DNA of 64,000 nucleotides from Leptomonas pyrrhocoris (Eukaryota; Euglenozoa; Kinetoplastea; Trypanosomatida; Trypanosomatidae). Position 1 is the stretch's first letter. Each line of letters begins with the position of its first letter. The notes under the pieces are model-generated. The model worked only from the letters and a program-made list of their open reading frames with translations, was not told the origin of the DNA and searched no databases. Where the stretch lies: contig NW_015438358.1 of assembly GCF_001293395.1 (NCBI RefSeq), positions 253,095 to 317,094 on the forward strand, given 5' to 3'. Shown piece by piece: positions 12,165 to 22,322 of this stretch. The position numbers and the translations under genes were made by a program.

Positions 12165-13356
12165 CTCTCCTTTCGTTTGCCGTTGTTCGCCGCGTGACTT
12201 TTTTTTGAGGTGGTTGTTTTCTTGGAGAGGACAGTTGCGGTGCTCTGATGTCGAGCGGCGACGTGGATACCACCTCCTATATCGGTTTTGTTGTTGTTGT
12301 TTTCTTTCTATTGTCGTCGTTATTTACCTCTTCGTTTGTACTGCGTTATACCACGAGACAATTATTCGTTGCGGTTGTTGCTCCACTGTCTTCCCTCCTT
12401 CCTTTTCTTTTTTTCCCCGTTATTATTGACTTTGAAAGCTGCGTAGCAGAAGGCGAGCACACCAAGGAAACGCGAGGAAGCGGGAGGATTTGCCTGCCTT
12501 GCGAAACCACCAAAGCAAAGAGACACCCAAGGAACGTAAGGGAAAGAGCACTACGACAAAAGAGAAGAAAGCAGTCACGAAATCCCATCTCGGTCTCCGT
12601 CACACTATCGGATATCGTTCTCCTCTTTCTTTTTTACTATTCGTGTACCACTCCTCAACGCGGTAGGTGTTTTTTTTCTTTCGAAGGCACTCCACACCCG
12701 AGTCTTCATCGCCCACCGCATTTGAGCCCAAAAGTCTGTCGGGTGTTTCCTTCCACTTCTGTTCCGCTCATTGGGATGCAAGAGAAATGGAGGACGGAGT
12801 GACTCGAAGGTCTTGAAGTGTGGTGAGGCAAAGCGCAGCAGCATCCGTTCGGTCTCGGAGTACTTTCCGTGGATCGAAATCGCAAAAGAGAACACAAAAG
12901 TGGATGGAGTATCAAAGAAGGAGAATTGTCCTGCGACGTTCATTCTAAATACTTTCGCCGTTGACTTACAGAGGAAGGACGCGAGGTTTGCGATAGCGAA
13001 CGCTATTGGCTTCTTCTTTTATTCGTATACTTGCTTGCTGGTTTCTTTTCGACATACACCTTCCTCTTGCCTTGAAAAAAGAAAAACTCTTTTACCATTT
13101 TGGCGTGCGCGCTGTGGAGCCGCTGCCCATAGCGCCACAAACCTTTGCATGACGCGTCTGGCATTCTCAGCCTTCGCCAAAGGAAGCAGCACGTGTGCTA
13201 AAAAAAAAAGGAAAGGGCGAACCGTGAAGCACTGCTGTGCCACGCAACGAGCCGATACACCTGGATTACGTTGCGGCACGTCACGCAGAAGCAAGAATTT
13301 AAAATGGCACTCCTGTGCAACCGCGGCGTTTTCGTGTGTCGAAGAGTACGAACAAA

Positions 13357-13453
13357 TCTCTTTTCGCATTTCTTACCCTTTTCTTGTATTTTCTGGTTTT
13401 CTTTTTGTTTTGCCTCCCTCCTCTTTCCTGTTCTTGGGTAACGCAACCTGCAG
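13357..13453 (+). promoter_or_regulatory. Candidate trans-splice acceptor for the RGG/RRM gene
   Basis: A long C/T tract is followed by ACCTGCAG, AG at 13452-13453, giving a 5' UTR of about 176 nt. A second pyrimidine-rich stretch just before the start codon contains no AG. Confidence 0.5.
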
Positions 13454-13629
13454 TAGTTCGCAACCGCGATCCGTCTGTCTTCCCCACCCACTCGTTTCTA
13501 ACACCAGTCTCACGTTGGCGATAGCAACTAAACCTCGTTATCTCGTGCTAGCATCTAAAATAACCCAATAACGGTTTGGGGTTTTTATTACTACTCTTAC
13601 CCCTTCCTCCCCCCTGTTTCTCCACCACA

Positions 13630-15168
13630 ATGCAGATGATGCGTGGCGGTCGTGGCGGTCGTGGCGGCCGCGGTGGTGCCTTCAACAACTTCTCCCAGCA
13701 GCCCACCAACACCGTGTGCATCCGCGTCTCGGAGATTCAGCAGCCCGTCACCGAGGACGTCATGCGTCGCGTCTTCCAAAGCGTCGGTGTGTCGTGCAAC
13801 AACATCCAAATCACGCCGACGAACAACCCGCAGGAGACGTCGGTGGTGGCGCAGTTCTCCGACACCTTTGCGGCGGAGCGCGTCATGTCGAGCCTGAACA
13901 ACCGCAACATCTTCAACAACGGCAACAAGATGGCGATTCAGTACACGAACTGGCTGCCCGCCGGCAGTCCAGCCCCGATGGGCGGCAACGGCGGGGGTGT
14001 CCTGCAGAGCCCCGGCGGCTTCGACAACAACGGCGGTTACGCACCTCAGCAGATGCAGCAGTCCCCGATGCAGCAGCCCCCGATGCAGCAGGTCCCGATG
14101 CAGCCGGCTCAGATGCCCCCGCTGGGCATGCAGCAGCCCCAGCCAGGCCAGCAGCCGGCCCCGGGATCCGTTTTCAGCAACCCGGCGGGCGGCATGATGC
14201 CCATGGCGCCGCAGATGGGTGACTGGAACGCAGCCGCGGCCTACCAACAGGGAGGGGCGGACATGTACGGCCAAGGTGACGACTTCAACGGCGGGCGCGG
14301 CGGCTTCATGCGCGGTGGCCGCGCGCGCGGTCGCGGTGGCCGTGGCGGCTTCGGTTTTGACCCGATGACCAACGTGCAGGTCGGTGGCTACATCCCGTAT
14401 GGACAGCGCGGCATGGGTCGCGGTATGAACAACATGAACAACATGAACAACATGAATAACATGAATAACATGAACAACATGATGTTCCGCGGTGGTCGTG
14501 GCGGCAACTTCGGCAACCAGTACCAGCAGTTCGCTGCCCAGCCGACCGTCTTTGTCAGCGTCACCCTCGTGCCCGCCTCGGAGCCGCTGCAGCCGATCTT
14601 TACGCTGATGGAGGCCTTTGGAGGCGTGGTGGCGATCCGCCGCAACAACAACAAGAAGGAGATTCTGACGGTGAAGGCGGCGTCGCCCGAGGATGCGCAA
14701 GCCATCGTGACCTTCATGCACCGCGTGCCGTATGTGGGCGGCCAGGTCAGCGGCAAGCTCTTCCCCAGCTACCTCGAGCGCTACCCCTGCACCGACGCCG
14801 GCGATCCGCTGGACCCCGAGACAACGCAGTATGACTTCACCGCCTCGCGTCACCGCAGCCCCGGCCAGCGCAGCAAGGCCGTGCCCTCGCGCATCATCAA
14901 GATCACGGGCTGCAACAACTACGAGGACACGGAAGTGATGACGTACCTCAACGGTAAGGGCTTTACCCCCAAGCGCGTCTCGAAGAACGACGACGGCTCC
15001 TTTGAGGTGCATCTGCCCGATGTGGCCACCTCGGTGAAGGTACTGCTGGAGTGCCAGGGCTCCGTGTGTGATGAGGAGAAGTCGAACGTCATCTTTGTCG
15101 AGGGCCCGCGCGACGAACCAGTGGAGGGAGAGCAGAAGGAGGCCGAGGAGCAGAAGAACGAGCAGTAA
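13630..15168 (+). CDS. RGG-rich, PTB-like RNA-binding protein with three RRM-like domains
   Basis: The start chosen is the ATG at 13630, where GC-rich coding begins, giving 512 residues. Order: an RGG box (5-15); RRM-like domain 1 (about 28-106); a Met/Gln/Pro-rich linker with repeated MQQxP units (137-175); a second RGG cluster (222-240); a run of Met-Asn-Asn repeats (266-285); RRM-like domain 2 (about 306-380); and RRM-like domain 3 (about 421-490) with an acidic Glu/Lys tail. The domains are divergent, without textbook aromatic RNP1 motifs, and resemble polypyrimidine-tract-binding-type RRMs. By family it binds RNA and may act in mRNA stability or splicing; targets are unknown. The next gene downstream is also a PTB-like RRM protein. 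It may be one of the trypanosomatid DRBD/PTB proteins, but I cannot say which. Confidence 0.75.
   Translation: MQMMRGGRGGRGGRGGAFNNFSQQPTNTVCIRVSEIQQPVTEDVMRRVFQSVGVSCNNIQITPTNNPQETSVVAQFSDTFAAERVMSSLNNRNIFNNGNKMAIQYTNWLPAGSPAPMGGNGGGVLQSPGGFDNNGGYAPQQMQQSPMQQPPMQQVPMQPAQMPPLGMQQPQPGQQPAPGSVFSNPAGGMMPMAPQMGDWNAAAAYQQGGADMYGQGDDFNGGRGGFMRGGRARGRGGRGGFGFDPMTNVQVGGYIPYGQRGMGRGMNNMNNMNNMNNMNNMNNMMFRGGRGGNFGNQYQQFAAQPTVFVSVTLVPASEPLQPIFTLMEAFGGVVAIRRNNNKKEILTVKAASPEDAQAIVTFMHRVPYVGGQVSGKLFPSYLERYPCTDAGDPLDPETTQYDFTASRHRSPGQRSKAVPSRIIKITGCNNYEDTEVMTYLNGKGFTPKRVSKNDDGSFEVHLPDVATSVKVLLECQGSVCDEEKSNVIFVEGPRDEPVEGEQKEAEEQKNEQ
14425..14483 (+). repeat. In-frame ATGAACAAC repeat (Met-Asn-Asn units)
   Basis: About six 9-base units, with synonymous AAC/AAT variation, encode residues 266-285 of the RGG/RRM protein. 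The reading frame is kept throughout. Confidence 0.9.
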
Positions 15169-17853
15169 GCTCCGGCAAACGAAGAAGAAAACAACAGCAA
15201 GTAACGTGAAGGTGTGCGCACGGTGCCCAACTCCGACCCGGCAGCGAGCCGCGTTCTTCGTTTCTTCGCAAGAGAGCGTGAAACGTCAATTGTTTCTTTT
15301 TGATTCGTTCCTGGTTCGTTTGTCTCTGTTCTGTCCTCCGCGGCTTTCTTCGAAAAGGAAGTTATCGAGGCGCTTTGCCGCGCCGGCGACGGCGTACTTT
15401 CGCAGTACCGCATGTATTTCCTCTTTTTCCGCGTTGTTCTCTTTTCATGAACCCACATTTTGTTAAAGAGAATATATTATCTTATAAGCCTGAATCTAGG
15501 CACGACTTCTTTGGCGGCGCCTCCTTGTTTGGCTTGGCTTTTTATTGGTGTTTGATAAGTGATCTGAATAAGGTGATTAAGTGTTATTTCTGTCGTTGAG
15601 TTTATGTGTTTGAAAGGGTGTACTCAACGACGATTGTGTTGGCTTTTTTTTCCCTCCAAGTCTTAAGTGAATGGAAAGCGGCAATTCAGCAAGCAAGCGA
15701 AACGCCAACGCATCCGACGCCGTAAACAGAACCGAATGTGTGAGCCTTTTCGTTGTTCTGTCGTTTGTCGTTTTTGAAGTGTTCGGTTCTTGCTTGTTTT
15801 TTGCATCCTTGTTCTTGTCTCTTCTTGATGATAATAGATGAAAGAAAAACATATATATACCTTTATATACTACAACAATGCGCTTTTTGTAAAATGAAAG
15901 AAAAGCTGTGGGCACAGACGTTGTTCGTTTATTCGTTATCTTTTCTGCCACGGTGGAAGGCGAGTGTGAGACGGGGAGAGAGATAGAGTGAGGGAAAGCG
16001 CGAAGAGCACGAATAGTACAGAAAGAAACGCAGGGGAGGCTCGATGAGAATTACATCGTCACACGGTGTTTTCCTTTTTTTCACGCTCATTTTGGGTTTT
16101 CTGTATATCACGGTTCTTCATTATGCTTCACAGGTGCCCCTCTCACCGCTTATTGACCTTTTCTTCTCTTTTAAATCCTTGTCCTTCTCCCCAGCGACCC
16201 AACTCCGCCACTCCGCATCCTTTCAACTATGATTTTTCTCTCCCTCTTTTCCGTTCTTTTTACCTTTTCATTTTCGGATTCATTGCTTCAACGCAAGCAG
16301 CAACACACAAGACAAATTTTTTTTTTTCTCTTAGTCTTTTCTTCTAGCCCAGTTTTCTTCCTATCCATTAACGCAGTTTCTCTCGTTAGCGGTGCTTTTT
16401 GTCCCCTTTTCTTTCGCCAGCAAATAGTATGCGCGGTTCTACAACGCTGCCGCGATGGGACCGCACCCCCCTCGGCTCTGATTTCCACCTTCTTCTTCTG
16501 ATGCGTATATGACTCTGCTAGCGATGCCTCTCGTGCATTTCTTCAGGTCGGTGTTGGTGTACAGCTACGCCTTTTCAGGCCTGCCACGTACATCCGTTCT
16601 CTCGTGCACTTGCAACGGTTCCTTCTGCATTTTCCCTTCCCGCAGGTAACAGTCGACCCCATAGGGATTCTTCGACCTGGAAATCCCCCGACTGTTTTCA
16701 TTCAGCGTCTCAGGGGTTTTTTTTTTTTGTGGCCGCTGTCTTAGCCGCTTTGCTGACGCTGCCGAGACACACAGTGTTTGCACGGCACCAGATGTGTGCG
16801 CCTCCTCGAGCATCAAGGAATGTGTGTATTTTTGTTCTCGCCTTCTTCGCAGTTTCTCATTTCCAGCGAGGCAGGCAATCCGGTCGCTTGTGGGGGCTTT
16901 TTCATTCTTCCGCTATGATCACGAGCTACTGGAAGAAGCAGCGCGCGTTTTCCTACCGACAAGGAAGGTGGCCGTTTTCTTGGTTTCTTTTTGCTGATTT
17001 ACGCGTCACACGATCGAGTTCCATCTGTGTGCAAGCATGTCGCAGAGATGCATTTTCCGGAGCAAGGCGTTGCCGCACGCAGCCCTTCTCGCCCAACATT
17101 CCCTTCTTGGCCATCCATCCGGCAGTCCGACGTCACAATTCTGCTTTTCTTCTCTGGAAATTAACTTCACTCTCGGGGTACCTTCGACCCAGTTTACGTT
17201 TCTTCGCTGCTGTCTTTTGCGTAGGCAAGTCAGAGTTGGAGGTCACAAAAGCCGCCGCGCCGAGGATGCTGGTGGTTGTACTCGTCGACGTTTTCGAATA
17301 AACAGTCGTAAGAGGCCTTCTACGCGGTGCACTGTCATCATGTTGCCTCGATGCGTTCTTCTTGATATTGTGGTCCGCAGGTCAGAGTTCCTGTTGTTGC
17401 GCTGTGTGCCTGCCTCACTGGTGGCACAAACCGGGGCTTTTTCTCGTTGCCGATTCATTGGTAAGATAAGCTCATTCGCTCTCTTCTTATTTACTTGTAT
17501 TGTACAATCCTTTTTTTTTGTCTGTGTGTCTCTCTTCTTCTACATACACCCATTTGTGCAGCCGGCATGGGACGTGAATGCGCTCCTTCCCCCTCTTCGA
17601 CCTTTGCGGGCTTTCCTCCTCTCCCTTCTTCTACCCTCCGCCTTGATGTCTTCACGCACAAAAGCAAATAATGATGTCCTCCTCTGCATCCTTTTAATGG
17701 GTCGTAAAGCAACAACAATAATAAACACAAACCCGGAAGCACGAAAATCGAAGGTAAAATGAAGTGGCTCATCAGCATTACGGACCAGTTGCAAGAAGAC
17801 AATAGCAGAGTGTGTTGCTTGACGGTTTGAATTAGGCTGAGAATCCGTGGTTG

Positions 17854-17856
<3 letters not shown>

Positions 17857-17895
<39 letters not shown>
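17857..17895. repeat. (AT)n microsatellite, left flank of gap
   Basis: Perfect alternating AT run that ends at the first N. Confidence 0.9.
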
Positions 17896-18180
17896 NNNNN
17901 NNNNNNNNNNNNNNNNNNNNNNNNNNNNNNNNNNNNNNNNNNNNNNNNNNNNNNNNNNNNNNNNNNNNNNNNNNNNNNNNNNNNNNNNNNNNNNNNNNNN
18001 NNNNNNNNNNNNNNNNNNNNNNNNNNNNNNNNNNNNNNNNNNNNNNNNNNNNNNNNNNNNNNNNNNNNNNNNNNNNNNNNNNNNNNNNNNNNNNNNNNNN
18101 NNNNNNNNNNNNNNNNNNNNNNNNNNNNNNNNNNNNNNNNNNNNNNNNNNNNNNNNNNNNNNNNNNNNNNNNNNNNNNNN
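17896..18180. other. Assembly gap (285 N)
   Basis: Run of N. Both flanks are AT microsatellite, so the assembly probably failed inside a longer TA repeat; the true length is unknown. Confidence 0.95.

Positions 18181-18184
<4 letters not shown>

Positions 18185-18223
<39 letters not shown>
18185..18223. repeat. (TA)n microsatellite, right flank of gap
   Basis: Alternating TA run that begins four bases after the last N. Confidence 0.9.
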
Positions 18224-18227
<4 letters not shown>

Positions 18228-19480
18228 CACAGATTCACTGCTTAAAGCACCGTTTAACGAAATGAATGAATACGTGATGACCTGTAGGAAAGCAAACCTC
18301 CTATGGAGAGGAGTAGTGTGAGAACGTGGGGAACGCAAGAGAATCCGGATCGAACTTTAAGTACCGCTGTACAGAACATGAAACATAAATGTGTTGTTTT
18401 GCTTCAGGGATTTGTGTGTGTGTGTATACGTGTGAACGCCGGCGGAATGATTGATGTGCAAGAGGTGGCGTTCTCTCAAGTTCTATTGCAGTCTAACTCT
18501 TTAATTCAGTCCAGTTTGATTGTTAGCATGTTTTTTTTTTGTTTTGCGCTCGCGTCTTGGGTGGCGCTCGCGTCGTGAACGCAGCGTAACTCGCTGTGGG
18601 CCGGAAGGCAGACCGTGTCGATACATATCAATGTATGGACGACTGACGGAAGGGGGATTTTTGCTCAAAGGAGAAATACAAATGGATCACAGCCGCGTAG
18701 CAGCAGCACAAGAGCATTTTTGCGACAGCAAAACAAACAAACAATCCAGTAAACGAGTGCAGATGTGAGAGAAAAAAATCAAAGAAAATTTATTTATGAA
18801 GACACAACTTTTGTCAGACTCTGAGTAACTGGTTTCGAGAAAAAGGAAAATGATGCACATGGACACAGTACGAGAAGTATAAATACCCCTTCATTCGCGT
18901 CGACGTCTTTCCACCGAGAGAGAGAGAGAATAAATAATACTAGAAGGAAAAAGGAAAAATACGTTCGATGCTTTTCTTCACCTCCGTCCTCACCTCAATG
19001 CTCTTCGTGCTTCTTGATCTTCCAAATTCTCGTAAATGCATTTGATTTCATGTAATCTGCTATTCTTTTCCCCCTTTTTTTAACCACAGCTTTGCCAAGA
19101 GTTCACACCCACCTACCGCTCTATATTTTACGTTTTCCTGCGTTGCTGTATCGTCTGGCTTCTAGCGTTACTAGCTGCTCGGCGTTCACAAGAAGCGAGA
19201 GAGGAGAAACAGGAAAGAAAGCTTTCCTCTCGAGGAGGAATCGCAGATATTTGCAACGAGACAGCGCCCGGAAGGGGAGGAAGGAGGAAGTCTCAGAGCG
19301 AAGGAGGGAGGTCTGGCTTGCTGCTCTGGTGTTGGTTCTTGCGATTTTCGTGTTAGAAGCTGGCGTGTTTTTTATTTCATCGGTGAGTTTGTGCCCCCCA
19401 CTTTTTCTCTGTTGTTGTTCTCATTAGGTGTTTTTCTTTTCACTCTGCGGAACGTAACCGTCGTTAAGGAATTTAGTAAC

Positions 19481-19735
19481 TTCATTTTTTTCTTTTCGTG
19501 TGTGTGTGTATTTACAGTTGTGTGTGTGTGTGTTGTGTATCGCTCAACTACTTCTCAGATTGAAGCGACAAGGGAAACGAGCGGGTGAGCCGTGGGAAAG
19601 CCCATTGTGGGGGTTTACATTGTGCTGGCTCTGTGTAGACGTACGCTTCTGTTTTCTTTAAAAATCTAAATCTTCTCGTGGGCTGTTGCTGTCATTCAGT
19701 GTTTGTGAAAACTGTCTATATATTTATACTTTCAG
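19481..19735 (+). promoter_or_regulatory. Candidate trans-splice acceptor region for the PTB-like gene
   Basis: Three candidates: a T-rich tract ending TTTACAG (AG 19516-19517), TCATTCAG (AG 19698-19699) and ACTTTCAG (AG 19734-19735). The last would leave only about 21 nt of 5' UTR. I cannot choose between them. Confidence 0.45.
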
Positions 19736-19756
19736 GAACATATTTTCTGTTTCACC

Positions 19757-21799
19757 ATGTCCACAATTGTGCTGCACAATCTCCCAGTTGGGTGCATGGA
19801 GTCCGACATCCACCGCGCCTTGCTGATCTACGGCACGGCGGTGAACATCGAAATGGACGCGCGCAACTCGCAGGCGGTGGTCACGATGCGCACGCAACAG
19901 GAAGCCCAGGCGCTGCTGAACCGCCACTCCGTGAACGTGAGCGGGACATCGGTGCGGGTGGACACGCAGCAGTCGCAGCCCCCGCCGCCACCGCCCCAAT
20001 CGATGGGAGCTGGCCGGTATCCATACCCCTATCCCCCGTCAGGCGCCATGTACCCCGGTATGGTCCCTTCGTCCTCCGCACCGCCAACGCAGTCGTACTA
20101 CCCACCAAACACGGCAGGCGGCTACCACAACGCCCCCGCGAACACGCCGACTGGCAACGGGAGCGCCATCATGCCGGCGCCACCGCAGACCACGCGGCGA
20201 CTGAAGGTCGTGGTGGAGGACTGCCGCTACCCCATCACACGCGAGGTGCTCGTACGCATGTTCAGCATGATCGCCCCACCCGTGTCGGTCTCCTGCGGCC
20301 CCTACGGACCGACCACAACTGGGATGGTCGAGTTTGCGGAGGTGGCGGCGGCGCAGCAGGCGGTGGAACAGTTCCACGGCAAGGCCATCTACCCGGAGTG
20401 CTGCTACGTGAGGCTGATGTACGCGCCCATGTGGGAGGTGCCGCCGGCATCGGGACCAGGGGTGAACCGCACCCCGCCGGCTATGGATACCGCCGGCTAC
20501 CCTTATGCGGGCCCGGGGGGCAACCCGATGTCTTACAATACCCCCCCACCACCACCGAATGCGGACATCGACGCCCGCTACCCGGCCTGGGACCCGCGCG
20601 ACCACGACGGCGCCGGCAGCAGCGGCTACGATGAGCGGTACTACGGTGGTAGCCGGGGCTACGGAAGAGGTGATGACACGCGCTTCGCCGCTTCGGCCGC
20701 ACGAGGGAGAGGTCGGGGCTTCCCGTATAACGACGACGATGAAAGGCGGGACTACGTCGGCCGTGGACGTGGCAGAGGCGGCGAGGGCCCCCACAGTGGA
20801 CTGCTCGTTCGTGGCGGAGGCGGTGCGGTGCGAGGCAGAGGCGCTCCACTGGGCTTCAGCCCCTACAGCGTCCCTCCACTACCCGCACATCGTCCTCTGC
20901 CAGCGCGGGGTGGTGCGGCGGACGAATCGGCCGGGCTTGGCATGGGCGGCCGGCCTCCGGTGGCTCCTACGACCGACTGCGCTGTCCTCGTGTCAGGCGT
21001 GGCCGAGTCGGTGCCGCTCTACGACTTGTGGGTGCTGCTGGAGGTGTACGGCAACGTAAAGTCACTCAAGCGGCAGCACACGGACCGCACGCAGGTGGTG
21101 GCGCAGTTCCAGCACGCCACCGATACGGTGCTGGCGGTGCAGTACCTCCACGGCTGCCCCTTCCGCGGCTCCAAACTGCGCGTGAAGCGCTTCCTCGGCT
21201 ACCAGGAGCGCGAAACGGAGTGGAACCTGGGGCGGGCTACGGACCCCTCGACCACCGCAGTGCTGTTTGAAAAGGAATACCACCACCGCGTCTCCCCGCA
21301 CACACCCCGCAACCCGCGCAGCGCGATGTACCCCGACAAAAACCTGTTCTTCAGCAACTTGACAGACTCCATGACGGAGGCGGAGTTGGAAGAGCTGTGG
21401 GGGCGGGCGGGCTTTGAACCGGTCTCGTCGTACCGACGTGGGCCGAAGACGGCGATCGTGAGCTTTAAGAACATCGAGACGGCCGTGGACGTGTTGGTTG
21501 CGCTGCACCTGCAGGAGTTCAAGGGCCACACGCTGTACGTGACCTTCTCTCGCTTCCCGCCGGGACCGCGCCAACCCACGTTAGAGCACGATGACGCGCA
21601 CGGTGACGCGCAGGATGAGGAGAAGGATGAGGATGAGAATCAAGGAGAGGATCCGTCGGAGGCTCCACCGGCCGATGAACCCGTGCCAGTGGAGGTAACG
21701 GATGAGGTAGATGAGGATGGTAGTGTCGATGGTGGTGCGGAGGAGACGAAAGCAGCTCCAAAAGCCGGTAAACACAAGGGACGGCCCGCTAAGAAGTAA
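19757..21799 (+). CDS. PTB-like RNA-binding protein with four RRM-like domains
   Basis: Encodes 680 residues from an ATG in a CACC context. RRM 1 covers about residues 2-70 (STIVLHNLPVGCMESDI), RRM 2 about 148-224, RRM 3 about 406-478 (CAVLVSGVAESVPLYDL), RRM 4 about 528-600 (NLFFSNLTDSMTEAELEELW). A Pro/Tyr-rich linker follows RRM 1, and a Gly/Arg/Asp-rich region with RGRGR motifs separates RRMs 2 and 3. The C-terminus is acidic with a Lys-rich end. Four RRMs with long disordered linkers is the layout of PTB and hnRNP L. PTB proteins bind CU-rich RNA, and such tracts are prominent in trypanosomatid UTRs and splice-acceptor regions, so a role in trans-splicing or mRNA stability is plausible but inferred. 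Confidence 0.85.
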   Translation: MSTIVLHNLPVGCMESDIHRALLIYGTAVNIEMDARNSQAVVTMRTQQEAQALLNRHSVNVSGTSVRVDTQQSQPPPPPPQSMGAGRYPYPYPPSGAMYPGMVPSSSAPPTQSYYPPNTAGGYHNAPANTPTGNGSAIMPAPPQTTRRLKVVVEDCRYPITREVLVRMFSMIAPPVSVSCGPYGPTTTGMVEFAEVAAAQQAVEQFHGKAIYPECCYVRLMYAPMWEVPPASGPGVNRTPPAMDTAGYPYAGPGGNPMSYNTPPPPPNADIDARYPAWDPRDHDGAGSSGYDERYYGGSRGYGRGDDTRFAASAARGRGRGFPYNDDDERRDYVGRGRGRGGEGPHSGLLVRGGGGAVRGRGAPLGFSPYSVPPLPAHRPLPARGGAADESAGLGMGGRPPVAPTTDCAVLVSGVAESVPLYDLWVLLEVYGNVKSLKRQHTDRTQVVAQFQHATDTVLAVQYLHGCPFRGSKLRVKRFLGYQERETEWNLGRATDPSTTAVLFEKEYHHRVSPHTPRNPRSAMYPDKNLFFSNLTDSMTEAELEELWGRAGFEPVSSYRRGPKTAIVSFKNIETAVDVLVALHLQEFKGHTLYVTFSRFPPGPRQPTLEHDDAHGDAQDEEKDEDENQGEDPSEAPPADEPVPVEVTDEVDEDGSVDGGAEETKAAPKAGKHKGRPAKK

Positions 21800-22322
21800 A
21801 AGCATTCTTCGCAGTAAGATCTTGCGGGTATTTCGTTGCACGCGAGGACACGAAAGTGCTGCGTTGTGGGCCTCTCTTTTCCAGAAAGTGTGTCGAGCAC
21901 GCATGGTCGAACAGACACAGAAGAAAAGAAGAAACGAAGCCGCGTTGAGCTGGACCTTTTGTGGAAACTTCTAGGCGAGCTCGCGCCTGCCTGTGTTGCG
22001 CGCTGGCGTGCGTGTGTACGGCTGTGAGCAAGCATCTTTCATACCGTTCTTTTCCTCCTCATCCAGTCTCGCTGGGTGTTAGACATCTCCAACGTCAAAG
22101 GGTGAGGTGAACAGCGAAACACGCAGAAGCAACACGTGGACGAACAACGTTGTCCCTGTCACCACTTCTTTTGCGCAGCAGAGAGTTCTTGTTTGTTCTT
22201 GATCGTCTCTTCTTCGTTACTTCTCCTTCTTCCCTTCGTCTTCTGCACTCCTCACAAACTGAACAGGAAGGGGCGGATCGTGCCGCTATCCCGTCTCTGA
22301 ACGCCGTCGCTGTCACTCAGCG
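21800..22322. other. 0.5 kb spacer
   Basis: 3' UTR of the PTB-like gene and 5' UTR of the next. A strong C/T tract lies at 22184-22258. No gene seen. Confidence 0.75.
22184..22266 (+). promoter_or_regulatory. Candidate trans-splice acceptor for the TFIIE-alpha-like gene
   Basis: A long pyrimidine tract is followed by CTGAACAG, AG at 22265-22266, giving a 5' UTR of about 56 nt. Confidence 0.55.

Larger units (their letters stand above)
12009..13629. other. 1.6 kb spacer
   Basis: Contains a short tandem CTGTTTGTTT repeat at 12137-12164 and several T-rich tracts. An open frame of about 265 codons near 12775-13571 has mixed, spacer-like codon use and no domain I recognise; it runs through the likely splice-acceptor tract of the next gene, so I do not call it. 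Confidence 0.65.
15169..19756. other. 4.6 kb spacer with assembly gap
   Basis: Lies between the two RRM genes. It holds T-rich tracts and an assembly gap of 285 N flanked on both sides by (TA)n. The stretch 16.5-17.7 kb is less AT-rich and carries overlapping frames of about 190 and 240 codons, but these lack the GC3-rich codon pattern and any domain. I see no RNA gene. Confidence 0.6.
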